Shown: positions 46,006 to 55,973, counted from the first letter of the stretch. The stretch: 64,000 nucleotides of DNA from Thioclava dalianensis (GCF_000715505.1 NZ_JHEH01000008.1:1-64000), one strand, 5' to 3'. The notes: a model not told the origin generated them from the letters alone. Program-made: numbers and translations.

Positions 46006-49000
46006 ATGCGACTGTTCAATGACCTGAAATTCGGTGTCAAGATTCCGCTTATGCTGGTGAGTATCGCGATGATCGCGCTCACGATCATGGGGGTTTCGGC
46101 CTATCGGGACGGGCGCGCATTGCTGACGCGCGCCAGCGCTGAGCGTTTGGAGCGAACGCTGGCAGCCCAGGTGTCGGCCATTGAAGGATGGGGCGCACAG
46201 CTTGAAGGGAATTTGCGCGCACTGGCCAACAACGCCCTGACCGCGCGGGCGCTCTATGACTTTGATCAGGGCTGGAAAACGCTCGATTCGCAAGCGGCAG
46301 GGGATTTGACGCGGGCCTATGTCTCGGACAATCCCAATCCCGCAGGGCAACGCGCTGATCTCGACTATGCCGAGGATGCGAGCGATTACTCGATCCAGCA
46401 TCGCCGCTATCATGCGGGGCTGCGCGCGATCCTGCGTGATCGGGGCTATAGCGACCTCTATCTTGTTAATCCTGAAGGAAAAATCGTCTATTCGGTGATG
46501 AAGGACAGCTTGTTCGGGGCGGAGCTTGCGGGCAGTGACATCCCCTTTGCGGGGCTCGTGTCGTCTTTGGAGGCGGCGCAATCGGCGGCGTTCGCGACCA
46601 GTGAGATGCATATCGTCGCAGACGGTGTCCCGGAGTTTTTCGCAGCCCTCCCGGTGTTCTCGACCTCGCAAAAGCGGCTTGGCACGCTTGTGGCCCGGGT
46701 CGACGCAAACCTGTTTGCCGGGATGAGCGCGACTGAGCGGGGCTTGGGCAAGACCGCGCAGGGCTTTTTCGTGACCACTGCGGGTCGTTTGCTGGGGCCC
46801 TTGCATCACCCGGTCGAGGGGCTGGTGCCCGGCTCCCCCATTCAGACCGAAGCGATGTCTCATCTGGACGCGGGCGAGACTGGGCTGATCGACGAGATCG
46901 GCTTGTCGGGGCAGGCGGTCAGCGCGGCCTTTACCCCGTTCACGCTCTTTGGACGACGCTATGGTGCGCTGCTCGAGCAGGACCACGCCGAGCTATACGC
47001 GCCCGCGGCCGAACTCGCCCGCTCGATGCTGTTTCAGGCGAGTTGGCTGACGCTCGCTCTGGCCGTGATTTCCGCCATCATGGGCCGTTCGATCTCCCGC
47101 CCGCTGCAGTCGCTGGGGCAGACGATCCGAACGATTGCCACCGGCGCGCGCAACGAAGACGTCCCGGGCACCGCACGGCGCGACGAGGTCGGCGTGATCG
47201 CCAAGGCGCTCGACGGGTTGCAGGCAGATCTGCGTTTGGCCGATGCCGCGCAGCGCGACGCCCATCTCCAAGGCACAGCCTTCGGAAATGCCTCGGCCTC
47301 GCTGATGATGGTGGATCCCGATTTCACGATCACCCATGTGAATACTGCAGCCAGAACGCTTATCGACAGCCGGATCGAGGAGTTCCGAAAGGTCACGCCG
47401 GATCTGGACGCGAATGCGCTTGTGGGGCGGTCCATGGATGATTTTCATGCCCTGCCCGAGAAAGCCCGCGCGCTTCTGAGTGATCGGTCTCGAATGCCGC
47501 TCCAGGTTGAGATCAAGGTCGGAGGTGGGCGTTTCGGCGTCGAGGTCTCGGAAATTGTCGACAAGGACGGCGGAGTCGCAGCTCTCGTCGCGGAATGGCG
47601 CGATGTGACGGAGCTGCGGGCGCGCAATGCCCTGCTTGATGCGATCGACGCCAATCAGGTCGTTTGTGAACTCGATCCCAACTATTGCGTCACTCGCCTG
47701 AACAAAACGTGTCGGGATGTTTTGGGCCACGCAGCCGACGCTTTGATGGGCGCTGATTTGCGCCGCCATCTGACGGTTGAAGGCGATGGCGATGGCTGGA
47801 AGCGGGTCGCGGGCCTGTCCTCGTTGCAGGGGCGTTTCCGGCTGACCGATGGGCAGCGGGGCAGCTATCTGATCGATGGCTCGATCAATCCGGTCGCGGA
47901 TCAGGCGGGCCGGATTATGAAGATCGTTTTGATCGGCACCGATGTGACGCAGGCCAATGCGGCGCTTGAGGCTGCCCAAGCGAGCCATGCCCAGATCGTG
48001 GCCGCGCAACAGACCGTGGTTGATGCGCTTCGTCTCGGCCTTCGGGCCCTGTCACAAGGCCATCTGGAGCAGGGGATCACGCAGGAATTCGAGCCGCAAT
48101 ACGAACCACTGCGTGCCGATTTCAACGCGGCCATCGAGACACTCGGGCGCGCAATGCAGGTGGTCAACGAGAATGCCTCCAATATCGATGGCGAGGCAGG
48201 CGAGATCTCACGCGCCTCCGAAGATCTGTCGCGCCGGACCGAACAACAAGCCGCTACGCTCGAGCAGACCGCAGCCGCGCTTGACGAGTTGAGCCGGTCG
48301 GTCAGCGCCTCGGCGCAAGGTGTGGCGGAGGCCGATCAGGTGGTTGCCGAAGCCCGGCGCAGTGCCGAGGATTCCGGTGTCGTGGTCAAACAAGCGGTCG
48401 ATGCGATGAGCGCGATCGAGACCAGCTCTCAGCAGATCTCCAAGATTATCGGCGTGATTGACGAGATTGCTTTCCAGACCAATCTTCTGGCCCTGAATGC
48501 GGGTGTTGAGGCTGCGCGGGCTGGAGAGGCGGGGCGTGGTTTTGCAGTCGTCGCCTCCGAGGTGCGCGCATTGGCCCAACGGTCATCAGAGGCCGCGCGC
48601 GAAATCGATACGCTGATCAGCGCGTCCTCGGAACATGTGGCGAGTGGCGTCGGGCTCGTCGGAGAAACCGGACGTGCGCTTGAGGGGATTTTGTCTTCCG
48701 TCCTCGATGTCGCCGAACGGGTCTCGCAGATCTCGCAAAATGCGCGCGAGCAGGCCACCGGTCTTGTTGAGATCAACACAGCGATGAACCAGCTCGATCA
48801 GGCGACCCAGAAAAACGCCGCGATGTTCGAGCAAACGACCGCTGCGAGCCTTGGACTGACCCGGGGCGCCAGTGAGTTGCGCAAGGCGATGGGGCAATTC
48901 CACATTCCCGGAGCCAAACCGGCTCGGGCAGTGCCGCCCAGCCTCAAAGCGCAGCCAGCCCCGCCCAAGGTCGTGGGCAACGTCGCCTTGGAAATCGCGC

Positions 49001-49029
49001 CAAGCAGTGAGGATTGGGAAGATTTTTGA
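46006..49029 (+). CDS. methyl-accepting chemotaxis protein with periplasmic and PAS sensing
   Basis: A 1007-residue receptor. Membrane spans lie at about 14-36 and 341-361, with a large periplasmic sensor (Cache-like) between them. A HAMP follows (about 362-414), then two PAS-like segments (about 425-660) and a signalling domain with the hairpin tip [20 protein letters not shown] and [12 protein letters not shown]. The C-terminus is EDWEDF, resembling the NWETF CheR/CheB tether of E. coli receptors. The ATG at 46006 has GGGAG upstream. It heads the mcp-cheB-cheD run. Confidence 0.9.
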   Translation: MRLFNDLKFGVKIPLMLVSIAMIALTIMGVSAYRDGRALLTRASAERLERTLAAQVSAIEGWGAQLEGNLRALANNALTARALYDFDQGWKTLDSQAAGDLTRAYVSDNPNPAGQRADLDYAEDASDYSIQHRRYHAGLRAILRDRGYSDLYLVNPEGKIVYSVMKDSLFGAELAGSDIPFAGLVSSLEAAQSAAFATSEMHIVADGVPEFFAALPVFSTSQKRLGTLVARVDANLFAGMSATERGLGKTAQGFFVTTAGRLLGPLHHPVEGLVPGSPIQTEAMSHLDAGETGLIDEIGLSGQAVSAAFTPFTLFGRRYGALLEQDHAELYAPAAELARSMLFQASWLTLALAVISAIMGRSISRPLQSLGQTIRTIATGARNEDVPGTARRDEVGVIAKALDGLQADLRLADAAQRDAHLQGTAFGNASASLMMVDPDFTITHVNTAARTLIDSRIEEFRKVTPDLDANALVGRSMDDFHALPEKARALLSDRSRMPLQVEIKVGGGRFGVEVSEIVDKDGGVAALVAEWRDVTELRARNALLDAIDANQVVCELDPNYCVTRLNKTCRDVLGHAADALMGADLRRHLTVEGDGDGWKRVAGLSSLQGRFRLTDGQRGSYLIDGSINPVADQAGRIMKIVLIGTDVTQANAALEAAQASHAQIVAAQQTVVDALRLGLRALSQGHLEQGITQEFEPQYEPLRADFNAAIETLGRAMQVVNENASNIDGEAGEISRASEDLSRRTEQQAATLEQTAAALDELSRSVSASAQGVAEADQVVAEARRSAEDSGVVVKQAVDAMSAIETSSQQISKIIGVIDEIAFQTNLLALNAGVEAARAGEAGRGFAVVASEVRALAQRSSEAAREIDTLISASSEHVASGVGLVGETGRALEGILSSVLDVAERVSQISQNAREQATGLVEINTAMNQLDQATQKNAAMFEQTTAASLGLTRGASELRKAMGQFHIPGAKPARAVPPSLKAQPAPPKVVGNVALEIAPSSEDWEDF

Positions 49030-49079
49030 TCGAAGCCGACCATGATGCTTAACCAAACCAGAAAGAGGCCGCGTGTTGC

Positions 49080-50132
49080 ATGCATAAAGTTCTGATTGTT
49101 GATGACTCAGCGACAATACGTCAGCTTATCCGTGCAGCCATCGCGGATGATCCGCGGCTAAAAGTCGTGGGTGAGGCGTCTGACCCCTACCAGGCGCGCG
49201 AGAAAATTAAACAGCTCAATCCTGACGTTCTCACGCTTGATGTCGAGATGCCTCGGATGAACGGTTTGGAATTCCTCGAGAAACTGATGCGCTTGCGCCC
49301 GATGCCTGTCGTCATGGTCTCCTCCGAGACACATAAAGGGTCGGCCGCCGCGCTCGAGGCGCTGTCGCTCGGTGCGGTCGAGTGCATCGGCAAGCCGCGC
49401 GTGAACATGATGGCCGAGGCGTTTTGGCATTTGCCGGATCTCCTTGTGGCTGCCTCCTCGGCACGGCTGCGCAAGGCCGGGCCGCGAGAGCGCCGTGCAC
49501 CGAGCGCCGGGTTCGACTGGAATGGCAAAATGGTCTTGATCGGGTCGTCGACCGGGGGCGTGGATGCGCTTGAAACCGTTTTGTCGGAATTCTCCGAGAC
49601 ATGTCCACCAACCTTGATCACGCAGCATATGCCCGAGGCCTTCCTGTCCAGCTTCGCCACGCGCTTGAACCGCCAGATCGTACCTGAACTTTCCCTTGCC
49701 CGTGAAGGGGCGCCGCTCATGGCTGGCCATGTGTATCTTGCGCCCGGCGGCGACCATCACCTCGGAATCATCCGGAAGGGGGCCGAGTATCGCTGCCATC
49801 TGGTGTCCGGTGCGAAGCGCAGCGGGCATCGCCCCTCCGTGGACATTCTCTTTGAATCAGCCGTTAGTTTCGGGTCCGAGATCGTCTCGGTCCTGTTGAC
49901 AGGTATGGGACGCGATGGCGCCGATGGAATGCTTCGCCTTCGACGGGCCGGCGCGCGATGTCTTGCGCAAAACGAAGCAAGTTCCGTCGTCTTCGGAATG
50001 CCCCGCGCGGCCCTTGAGAATGGTGGGGCAGAGCGCGCGGTCGCTTTGGGGGAGATTGCGGGCGAGGTCCTGGCGCTGTGCGCGGTCCCGGCACGTCCGG
50101 TTGGAAAAATAAGCCGAGGGGTGAGAACATGA
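49080..50132 (+). CDS. cheB: protein-glutamate methylesterase CheB
   Basis: Demethylates and deamidates receptors to reset adaptation. The receiver domain has the phospho-Asp54 in LTLDVEMPRMNG. A linker follows, and the catalytic domain has Ser in LIGSSTGGVDAL, His in TQHMPEAF, and Asp in LTGMGRDGADG. The 350 residues fit the family. It begins 50 bp after the receptor gene and overlaps cheD by 4 bases (ATGA). Confidence 0.95.
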   Translation: MHKVLIVDDSATIRQLIRAAIADDPRLKVVGEASDPYQAREKIKQLNPDVLTLDVEMPRMNGLEFLEKLMRLRPMPVVMVSSETHKGSAAALEALSLGAVECIGKPRVNMMAEAFWHLPDLLVAASSARLRKAGPRERRAPSAGFDWNGKMVLIGSSTGGVDALETVLSEFSETCPPTLITQHMPEAFLSSFATRLNRQIVPELSLAREGAPLMAGHVYLAPGGDHHLGIIRKGAEYRCHLVSGAKRSGHRPSVDILFESAVSFGSEIVSVLLTGMGRDGADGMLRLRRAGARCLAQNEASSVVFGMPRAALENGGAERAVALGEIAGEVLALCAVPARPVGKISRGVRT

Positions 50133-50647
50133 GTGCCGTATCGCGTCCTCAACATATATCGCAAGGCGAATACGCATCTGCCGGGAAAGGGGGGCGCTCG
50201 ATCACGACGATTCTGGGGTCCTGCGTTGCGACCTGCCTCTATGATCCTAAGGCAATGGTTGGGGGTATGAACCACTTTCTCTTACCCGAGAGCAGTACGG
50301 CATCGGTTCAGGCTGCAAGTTTTGGTGTGAACGCGATGGAGCTGTTGATCAACGACATGATAAAGCTCGGCGCCCGACGCGATAGATTGAAGGCGAAAGT
50401 CTTCGGCGGCGCGCGTATGGTTGCGGGTCTATCGGATGTAGGGCAGAAAAACGGCGTATTCGTGCTCGAGTTTCTGCGCTGTGAGGGCATTGAATGCACC
50501 GGTCAAAGCCTGGGCGGCACACAGGCGCGCCGGATCGAGTTCTGGCCCGATAGCGGCCGGGCGCGCCAAAAACTTCTTGGAGAGGCGCAGATCTTCGAAG
50601 TTCTTGCGCCGCCACCGGAAGTGGCCAGCGATGTGGAGCTGTTCTAA
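50129..50647 (+). CDS. cheD: chemoreceptor glutamine deamidase CheD
   Basis: Deamidates receptor glutamines and may bind other Che proteins. The 172-residue chain has the catalytic Cys in GSCVATCLYD and His in GGMNHFLLP, plus ELLINDMIKLGA and KVFGGARMV, all typical. Only 4 bases overlap with cheB, so it is coupled to it. Confidence 0.94.
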   Translation: MSAVSRPQHISQGEYASAGKGGRSITTILGSCVATCLYDPKAMVGGMNHFLLPESSTASVQAASFGVNAMELLINDMIKLGARRDRLKAKVFGGARMVAGLSDVGQKNGVFVLEFLRCEGIECTGQSLGGTQARRIEFWPDSGRARQKLLGEAQIFEVLAPPPEVASDVELF

Positions 50648-50891
50648 GGGGATTGAGACATCTTGCGCGATAGCACATCGCGCGAGATGGCCCCGTATCG
50701 GTCTATCTGCGCTCTGGCGACCTGGTTCCGCTGCTTCGGGCCACGGCCTTATTTTCCGCCATTGTTCTTGCCGCAACCGCCATCTACTGGCTACGCGCCT
50801 GATACCGCTGGTCCATCAGAAGCTTCTTCAATGACACTAGAAGACTTCTGACATGTGGCCGCTCGATACGAGATGTGTTGGAGGATGACAT

Positions 50892-50915
50892 CAGCCCGAG
50901 GTGTTCGTCGGGCTG
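50892..50915. terminator. hairpin between convergent che operons
   Basis: An 8-bp perfect stem CAGCCCGA / TCGGGCTG with an 8-base loop, the first of two tandem hairpins after cheD. It lacks a clear T run on the plus strand. Confidence 0.5.
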
Positions 50916-50924
50916 GATAGGCAA

Positions 50925-50961
50925 CAGCGCCGCACTCGAAAGAGCGCGGCGCTGCGTTTTT
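50925..50961. terminator. main terminator of the cheB-cheD side
   Basis: A perfect 9-bp stem CAGCGCCGC / GCGGCGCTG with a 12-base loop, then CGTTTTTG. It is expected to end plus-strand transcripts. Confidence 0.8.
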
Positions 50962-50979
50962 GTCGCGGTCAGGTTCAGC

Positions 50980-51366
50980 TCAAAGCCACATCACCTCGCC
51001 ATCATCTTCATGGCGAAGTAGGACTTTTTCCTGCTCCGGATCGAGATTTGCGACCAATTCGTGCAATCGCAGATGCGACAGAATTGGGAGCGCCCGCAAC
51101 TGGATGCCTCTTGGCATCTCGCTTGAGACTGCGGCCATCAGGCGCCCCAGATCTTCAAGCGCCTGGGTGACGCGATCGATGCCCTGCAGCCCACGGATCG
51201 CATTGGGATCCGTTGCATCGGCGAATTTACATATCGAGATGGCGCGCTGAATTTCGGTCGAGACGCGTGCGAGCGTCTCGAGCTCTTCGCCGACGCGCCC
51301 AGCCAAAGCGTCGAGCGCGAGGTGCCGGCGTTCGATCGAGGGAGAGGCCAATACGTGCTTCATCAT
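50980..51366 (-). CDS. small helical chemotaxis protein with CheZ-like DxxxQ motif
   Basis: A 128-residue, mostly alpha-helical protein at the end of the cheY2-cheA-cheW-cheR-cheY operon; its start overlaps cheY by 4 bases. The segment LQGIDRVTQALEDLGRLM contains Asp64-x3-Gln68, the same spacing as the catalytic DxxxQ of CheZ (and of CheT in rhizobia). It has no other recognised domain. A CheY-P phosphatase helping remove phosphate from the adjacent CheY is an attractive idea but is inferred only from the motif and position. Confidence 0.7.
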   Translation of the reverse strand: MMKHVLASPSIERRHLALDALAGRVGEELETLARVSTEIQRAISICKFADATDPNAIRGLQGIDRVTQALEDLGRLMAAVSSEMPRGIQLRALPILSHLRLHELVANLDPEQEKVLLRHEDDGEVMWL

Positions 51367-51749
51367 AGGCGCCCCACGACAGTTTCGATGCAAGCTTTGA
51401 GATCTTGCGGCTGGAACGGCTTTTTCAGGAAGTTGTTCATCCCGAGTTTGCGACCTGCCTCAATGATTTCACGATCGGCGCGCCCGGTGATTAGAATAAA
51501 CCCGACCGATTTCGTCTTTGGATTGCTGCGAAGGGCGTGCAGAAACTGCAACCCGTCCATATTCGGCATGTTGTAGTCGGAAATCACCAGATGTGCCGGG
51601 GATTTCTGCAGCATTTCCAGCGCGCCTGGGCCGTCGGAGGCCGTGCCGACCTGACGCACGCCCATCGCGTCGAGCGCCTGCGTGATGAGGCCGCGGCTCG
51701 TCGACATATCGTCGACAACCATCATCTTGATCTGATCTCTCAAGGCCAT
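51363..51749 (-). CDS. cheY: chemotaxis response regulator CheY
   Basis: A 128-residue single receiver. The acidic pocket is VVDD near 11-14, the phospho-Asp is in VISDYNMPNMDG (about 58), Thr is in ILITGRAD and Lys in FLKKPF. It overlaps cheR by 10 bases and the small DxxxQ gene by 4. It likely binds the flagellar switch, although no flagellar genes are visible in this window. Confidence 0.92.
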   Translation of the reverse strand: MALRDQIKMMVVDDMSTSRGLITQALDAMGVRQVGTASDGPGALEMLQKSPAHLVISDYNMPNMDGLQFLHALRSNPKTKSVGFILITGRADREIIEAGRKLGMNNFLKKPFQPQDLKACIETVVGRL

Positions 51750-52624
51750 GTCGGGTCTCCGGTTTTAGGGCTCGGATCGGGCAATCTATATGTGGTCACG
51801 CCCGCAGAGAGCAGTTGGCTGTTGTTGCCCGTTGCGATGCGCTCGGAATGGCCGACAAACATCCAGCCTCCGGGCGCAAGCTGGGCTTCGAAACGCTGCC
51901 AGAGCAGGGCTTGTGCCTCGGGCGCGAAGTAAATTACGACATTGCGGCAGAAGATGACGTCGAAACGCCCCCTCATCGGCCAGGGGTCATGCAGATTCAG
52001 CTCACGGAACGAGACGAGTTTGCGTAGCCCGGCTGAGATCTCGTAAGATCCATTTTTGGCCACGAAGTATTTCTTTTTCAACGCTTCGGGGATCGGCTCG
52101 ACAACCGCTTCTGGGTAGCATCCTGCGCGCCCGCGTTCGATCATTCTTGGATCGATATCGGAGGCGAGCAGCCTGATATCGAGCGTGTCGAAATCGGGGA
52201 CCAGTTCGGCCAGAACCATCGCGATGGTGTAGACCTCTTGCCCATTGGAGCTACCGGCAGACCAGATGCGCACGCGTCCGCCCGCGCGCGCTCGCTCGAT
52301 CAGCGGCGGCAGCACCTCTGTGCGAAGTGTGTCGAAGTGGTGTTTCTCCCGGAAAAAATGGGTCACATTCGTGGTCAGCGCCGAGATCATTTCTCGGCGC
52401 TCCGCCTGTCCTTCCGGGGAGCGCACGAGTGAAATGTAGCTTGCGTAATCAGGCAGATGCAGGGCGCGCAACCGTTTGGCAAGCCGCGATTGGACCATTG
52501 ATGCCTTGCCCGGTGCGATGACGATTCCTGCGGCGTCCTGCAGGATTTGAGTGATCGCGCCAAGCTCTGCCGCGCTGAGCGCGGCTGGGTCGATGGCAGG
52601 TGCGGAAGCGGGGCGCGCGGTCAT
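51740..52624 (-). CDS. cheR: chemotaxis protein methyltransferase CheR
   Basis: Methylates receptor glutamates with SAM. The 294-residue chain has an N-terminal helical domain with RLAKRLRALHL and a SAM domain with IWSAGSSNGQEVYTIAMVL, the acidic SAM contact in ASDIDPRM, and VIFCRNVVIYF. The start overlaps the end of cheW by 4 bases. Confidence 0.95.
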   Translation of the reverse strand: MTARPASAPAIDPAALSAAELGAITQILQDAAGIVIAPGKASMVQSRLAKRLRALHLPDYASYISLVRSPEGQAERREMISALTTNVTHFFREKHHFDTLRTEVLPPLIERARAGGRVRIWSAGSSNGQEVYTIAMVLAELVPDFDTLDIRLLASDIDPRMIERGRAGCYPEAVVEPIPEALKKKYFVAKNGSYEISAGLRKLVSFRELNLHDPWPMRGRFDVIFCRNVVIYFAPEAQALLWQRFEAQLAPGGWMFVGHSERIATGNNSQLLSAGVTTYRLPDPSPKTGDPTWP

Positions 52625-53091
52625 GCTGCCTCGATTGCGTTTTCTGGCAGCACAGAGGCGAGATCCAGCACCCGGATCATCCGACCCTCGACGATGGTGA
52701 GCTCTGAGATATAGCTTTGGGTCGCATCGGCGGCGAGATCGGGCGGCGGTTGCAGCTCGGAGCGGGGCAGGTTGAGAATGTCGGAGACCGCATCGACAAG
52801 AAGCCCCGCGCTTTGGCTGCCCAGCTGAACCACGATGATCACGTTGCGCGCATCGCCTTTGACCGGCGCCATGCCCAGTCTCACCGACAGATCAACCACG
52901 GGGAGGACCGTGCCCCGCAGGTTGATTACGCCGCGCACATAGGCTGGCGCATGAGGCAGCGGGGTTGCGCGCGTCCAGCCGCGGATCTCGCGCACGGACA
53001 TGATATCGACGCTGTACTCTTCCTCGCCCAAGCGGAACGAGAGGAGTTCGAGTTCCGACGAATTGTTCTGCTTTTTGCTATCTTCTGTCAT
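52621..53091 (-). CDS. cheW: chemotaxis coupling protein CheW
   Basis: A 156-residue scaffold linking receptor and CheA (SH3-like). The sequence has LLSFRLGEEEYSVDIMSVRE, PLPHAPAYVRGVINLRG and VLPVVDLSVRLGM, all typical. The ATG at 53091 begins 5 bp after the cheA stop, with AGGG before it; the longer frame upstream starts inside cheA. Confidence 0.95.
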   Translation of the reverse strand: MTEDSKKQNNSSELELLSFRLGEEEYSVDIMSVREIRGWTRATPLPHAPAYVRGVINLRGTVLPVVDLSVRLGMAPVKGDARNVIIVVQLGSQSAGLLVDAVSDILNLPRSELQPPPDLAADATQSYISELTIVEGRMIRVLDLASVLPENAIEAA

Positions 53092-53095
53092 GATT

Positions 53096-55252
53096 TTACC
53101 CTGCAAGAGCGATATCGCGGCCACGGGTGCGGCCAGAGGCATTGTGAACGAGGTCGGCGGGATCGAGGATCAGCGCGATTTGGCCATCGCCCAGAATTGT
53201 CGCGGCGGCGACGCCGGGGATGTGGCCATAGGATTGTTGCAAGCCTTTGATGACCACCTGCCGCTGCTCCATGATGGCGTCGACCACGAGCGCGGATCTT
53301 TCGCCATTTTCCTGAGCTGTGAGCAAAACGATCCCGCCCTCGTAATTGGCTTTGGGGGCGCGGTAGCCAAGCTCGGCCCCCAGATCGTAAAGTGGAACAA
53401 AGTCGCCGCGCACATGGATCACGTTGGTCTCTGGCCCGAGCGTGCGAATGTCGTCCCCCATCAGCGTCGCGGTCTCGATGATTGACGACAGAGGCACCAC
53501 CAATGTCTCATCGGCCACAGAAATCACCATCCCGTCGAGCACGGCCAGTGTGAGTGGCAGCGAGATCGAGAAACGCGTGCCTTCTCCCGCGACCGACGTG
53601 ATCGAAATCCGCCCCCCGAGGGCTTGGATTGCGCTGCGCACGACATCCATGCCCACGCCTCGGCCTGAGAGGGCAGAGATCTGATCTGCAGTCGAGAAAC
53701 CGGGCAGGAACAGGAGGTTGTCGATCTCGCTCTCGGACAATTGCGCCTCGGGGGCGACGAGCCCCTTGGAGATCGCCTTGGCCAGAACCTTTTCGCGATT
53801 GATACCCGCGCCGTCATCGGAGACTTCGATGACCACACGGCCCGAGCGGTGCTGCGCGGAAAGGGTAATCACCCCTTCGCGCGACTTGCCGGCGGCTTCG
53901 CGGATATGCGGTGCCTCCAAGCCGTGATCGACCGCGTTGCGGATCATATGTGTGAGCGGATCGGCGAGCCGTTCGATCACCGTTTTGTCGACCTCAGTCG
54001 TCTCGCCCTCGGTACGCAGGCGTACCTCTTTTTCGATGGCGGCGGAGGCCTCGCGCACGATCCGTGCCATCCGCTGGAAGAGCGGTTTGACGGGCTGTGC
54101 GCGGATCATCATCACGCTATCCTGGATGTCGCGGGTGAGCATCATGAAGGCTTCGAGACCTGTCATCACGGGCGAATTGGGCGGCAGACCTGCCTCGGCT
54201 ACGGATTGTGCGAGCATCGCCTGATTGATGACCAGCTCGCCCACGAGGTTCACCAGTCGGTCGATCCGTTCAAGGTCGACGCGCACGGTCGCGCCGGGCT
54301 CCGCCGTTGGTGCGGCTTTCGCAGGCTCGGCGTCCGGACGGGTCTCAGCTTGCGGTTGCGGGGTCGGGGCCGGCGGAGGCTCAGCGACGTTCTGCGCAGG
54401 TGCCTCAGGAGGCGCGATGGGGTCTGGCATGGCGGTTTCGGCGGGCTCGGTCTCAGTTTCGGGTGCGGTGGCATCTTCTGGCGTGGCAATCGTGATCTCG
54501 GCTACATCCTCAACGAAATCGAAGACCTCGCGCAGATCGGCCTCTTCGAGATCGCCGGACAGCGTTGCCTGCCACGAAAGATAGGATTCTCGCGGATCAA
54601 GCGCCGCAAGATCGGGGAGCCGTGACATATCACAGGTGATCTCGACGCTTGCATCAAGCCCGTGCACGGTGCGCAACAGATGGACCGGATCGTTGCCGGA
54701 GGCGTAAAGCGCGGTTTGCGGCGTGAAGGTGAGCACCCATTCGGCACCGGTTGTATCGGGCGACCCGAGATCGCCGAATGCCTCGTCGGAGAAGTCCAGA
54801 TCAAGGCTCAGCCCCATCGGCTGGAAGTCGTCGATCTCATCTTCCTCCGCACCGGGCACGGGGGCATTATCGCCCATCAGGCTTTCCAGCTCGCGCAGGC
54901 AGGCCTCCGAGCCTTCGGGTTCGGGGGCACCGTCCCGCGCGGCACTGACCTGATCGGCTAGAAGATCGGCAGTCTGGAAGAAATGTTTGATGGCCTCGGG
55001 GGTAATTTCGAGGCGGCCTGAGCGCACCTCATCCATCACGGTCTCATAGCGATGGGCGAAGGCCACGAGCGCATCGAGGCCGAACGCCCCCGCGCCGCCC
55101 TTGATGGAATGCACGGCCCGGAAGACGACATTGATCGTCTCGCTGTCATGGGCGCCCTCATCCATATCGCTGAGCGCGTCTTGCAGGCTTTCGAGCAGCT
55201 CATCGCATTCGATGAAGAAGGACGCCTTGATTTCTGCCATTGGGTCGGACAT
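53096..55252 (-). CDS. cheA: chemotaxis histidine kinase CheA
   Basis: A 718-residue kinase. The HPt domain has phospho-His48 in FRAVHSIKGGAGAFG. A second region and a long acidic, Pro-rich linker (about 245-330) precede the dimerisation segment RIDRLVNLVGELVI. The ATPase domain has MIRNAVDHGLE and GRGVGMDVVRSAI, and the CheW-like domain follows. No internal receiver is present. The ATG at 55252 has GAGGAG before it. It is followed within 5 bp by cheW. Confidence 0.95.
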   Translation of the reverse strand: MSDPMAEIKASFFIECDELLESLQDALSDMDEGAHDSETINVVFRAVHSIKGGAGAFGLDALVAFAHRYETVMDEVRSGRLEITPEAIKHFFQTADLLADQVSAARDGAPEPEGSEACLRELESLMGDNAPVPGAEEDEIDDFQPMGLSLDLDFSDEAFGDLGSPDTTGAEWVLTFTPQTALYASGNDPVHLLRTVHGLDASVEITCDMSRLPDLAALDPRESYLSWQATLSGDLEEADLREVFDFVEDVAEITIATPEDATAPETETEPAETAMPDPIAPPEAPAQNVAEPPPAPTPQPQAETRPDAEPAKAAPTAEPGATVRVDLERIDRLVNLVGELVINQAMLAQSVAEAGLPPNSPVMTGLEAFMMLTRDIQDSVMMIRAQPVKPLFQRMARIVREASAAIEKEVRLRTEGETTEVDKTVIERLADPLTHMIRNAVDHGLEAPHIREAAGKSREGVITLSAQHRSGRVVIEVSDDGAGINREKVLAKAISKGLVAPEAQLSESEIDNLLFLPGFSTADQISALSGRGVGMDVVRSAIQALGGRISITSVAGEGTRFSISLPLTLAVLDGMVISVADETLVVPLSSIIETATLMGDDIRTLGPETNVIHVRGDFVPLYDLGAELGYRAPKANYEGGIVLLTAQENGERSALVVDAIMEQRQVVIKGLQQSYGHIPGVAAATILGDGQIALILDPADLVHNASGRTRGRDIALAG

Positions 55253-55262
55253 CGCGTTCTCC

Positions 55263-55628
55263 TCAGCCGGCAACCATGTTGAGTGCTTTGACCAGCTTGC
55301 CCGGATCGAAGGGTTTGACGATCCAGCCGGTGGCCCCGGCGGCGCGGGCGCGCGCCTTCAGTTCGGGGGCGGATTCGGTCGTGAGCACGAGGATCGGGGT
55401 CGCGCGGTGCTTGTCCTGACCGCGCACAGCCTCGATAAAGCCGAACCCGTCGAGCCGCGGCATGTTGATATCTGAAATGATCGCGTCAGGCTCCAGCCCG
55501 TCGAGCACCTCGAGCCCATGCATACCGTCTTCGGCCAGATGCAGCTCGATGCCGGCACTGCCGAGCGCGAGTTTGAGCATGTCACGAATCGTGCGGCTGT
55601 CATCGACCGCGAGAACTTTCAGGCTCAT
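55263..55628 (-). CDS. CheY-type response regulator (second)
   Basis: A 121-residue single receiver. It has VDDSRTIRDML, phospho-Asp in IISDINMPRLDG, Thr in LVLTTESAP and Lys in WIVKPFDP. The IVKPFDPGKL end resembles the TacY-like CheY proteins often placed before cheA. It overlaps the STAS gene by 4 bases. Two CheYs in one operon suggest one drives the motor and one acts as phosphate sink; which does which is open. Confidence 0.9.
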   Translation of the reverse strand: MSLKVLAVDDSRTIRDMLKLALGSAGIELHLAEDGMHGLEVLDGLEPDAIISDINMPRLDGFGFIEAVRGQDKHRATPILVLTTESAPELKARARAAGATGWIVKPFDPGKLVKALNMVAG

Positions 55629-55900
55629 GCGGCCTCCGAGGTTTGCAGAGTCTCGAGCGTTGTCCCCAGATGCACCAGGGCAGTGTCGAACGCGTCGGAC
55701 CGGGGATGGATAGTGAGGCTGTGGCCCGAGCTGCGCCAGCTTTGCGCCGCTGCGGCCAGAATTTGCAGGCCGAGGCCGCCGAGCACGGAGACCTCTCCGG
55801 CATCGAGAACAAGATCGGCGCCGCTGCGGGCGCGGATGTCATCAGCCAGTTGGCCGACCGTGGATAGGTCGATCTTGGCCGGCAGGGGCAGCGCGCTCAT
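55625..55900 (-). CDS. STAS-domain protein, start of the che operon
   Basis: A 91-residue STAS (anti-sigma-antagonist-like) domain: KIDLSTVGQLADDIRA, DAGEVSVLGGLGLQIL and SLTIHPRSDAF. Such small STAS proteins open che operons in many bacteria and may link to signal transduction by binding rather than catalysis. The potential phospho-site Ser sits in the VSVLGG strand-turn. The ATG at 55900 has AGGGG before it. Confidence 0.85.
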   Translation of the reverse strand: MSALPLPAKIDLSTVGQLADDIRARSGADLVLDAGEVSVLGGLGLQILAAAAQSWRSSGHSLTIHPRSDAFDTALVHLGTTLETLQTSEAA

Positions 55901-55942
55901 GGGCGGGCCCCTGGAATGTCTGCGGAGTCGTGGTACACGGGC

Positions 55943-55973
55943 ATCCCCTTTCATCAGATCATGAAAGAGGGAT
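55943..55973. promoter_or_regulatory. inverted repeat upstream of the che operon
   Basis: ATCCCCTTTCAT (55943-55954) faces ATGAAAGAGGGAT (55961-55973), pairing over about 11 bases with one bulge. It lies 43 bp before the STAS start and after the glk stop. It may be an operator or a terminator; no T run follows. Confidence 0.3.

Larger units (their letters stand above)
50648..50979. other. intergenic gap of 332 bp in the chemotaxis island
   Basis: No gene is recognised. Two strong hairpins at its right end (separate entries) are terminators for the convergent che operons. The left 240 bp hold only short frames; I could not match them to any family. Confidence 0.6.

Noticed and set aside
50663-50851. 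62-residue frame in the che gap
   Set aside because: Pro-rich, no ribosome site and no family match; a chance frame.
50648-50880. transposase remnant in the che gap
   Set aside because: A few residues looked IS-like, but no DDE motif or terminal repeats were seen.
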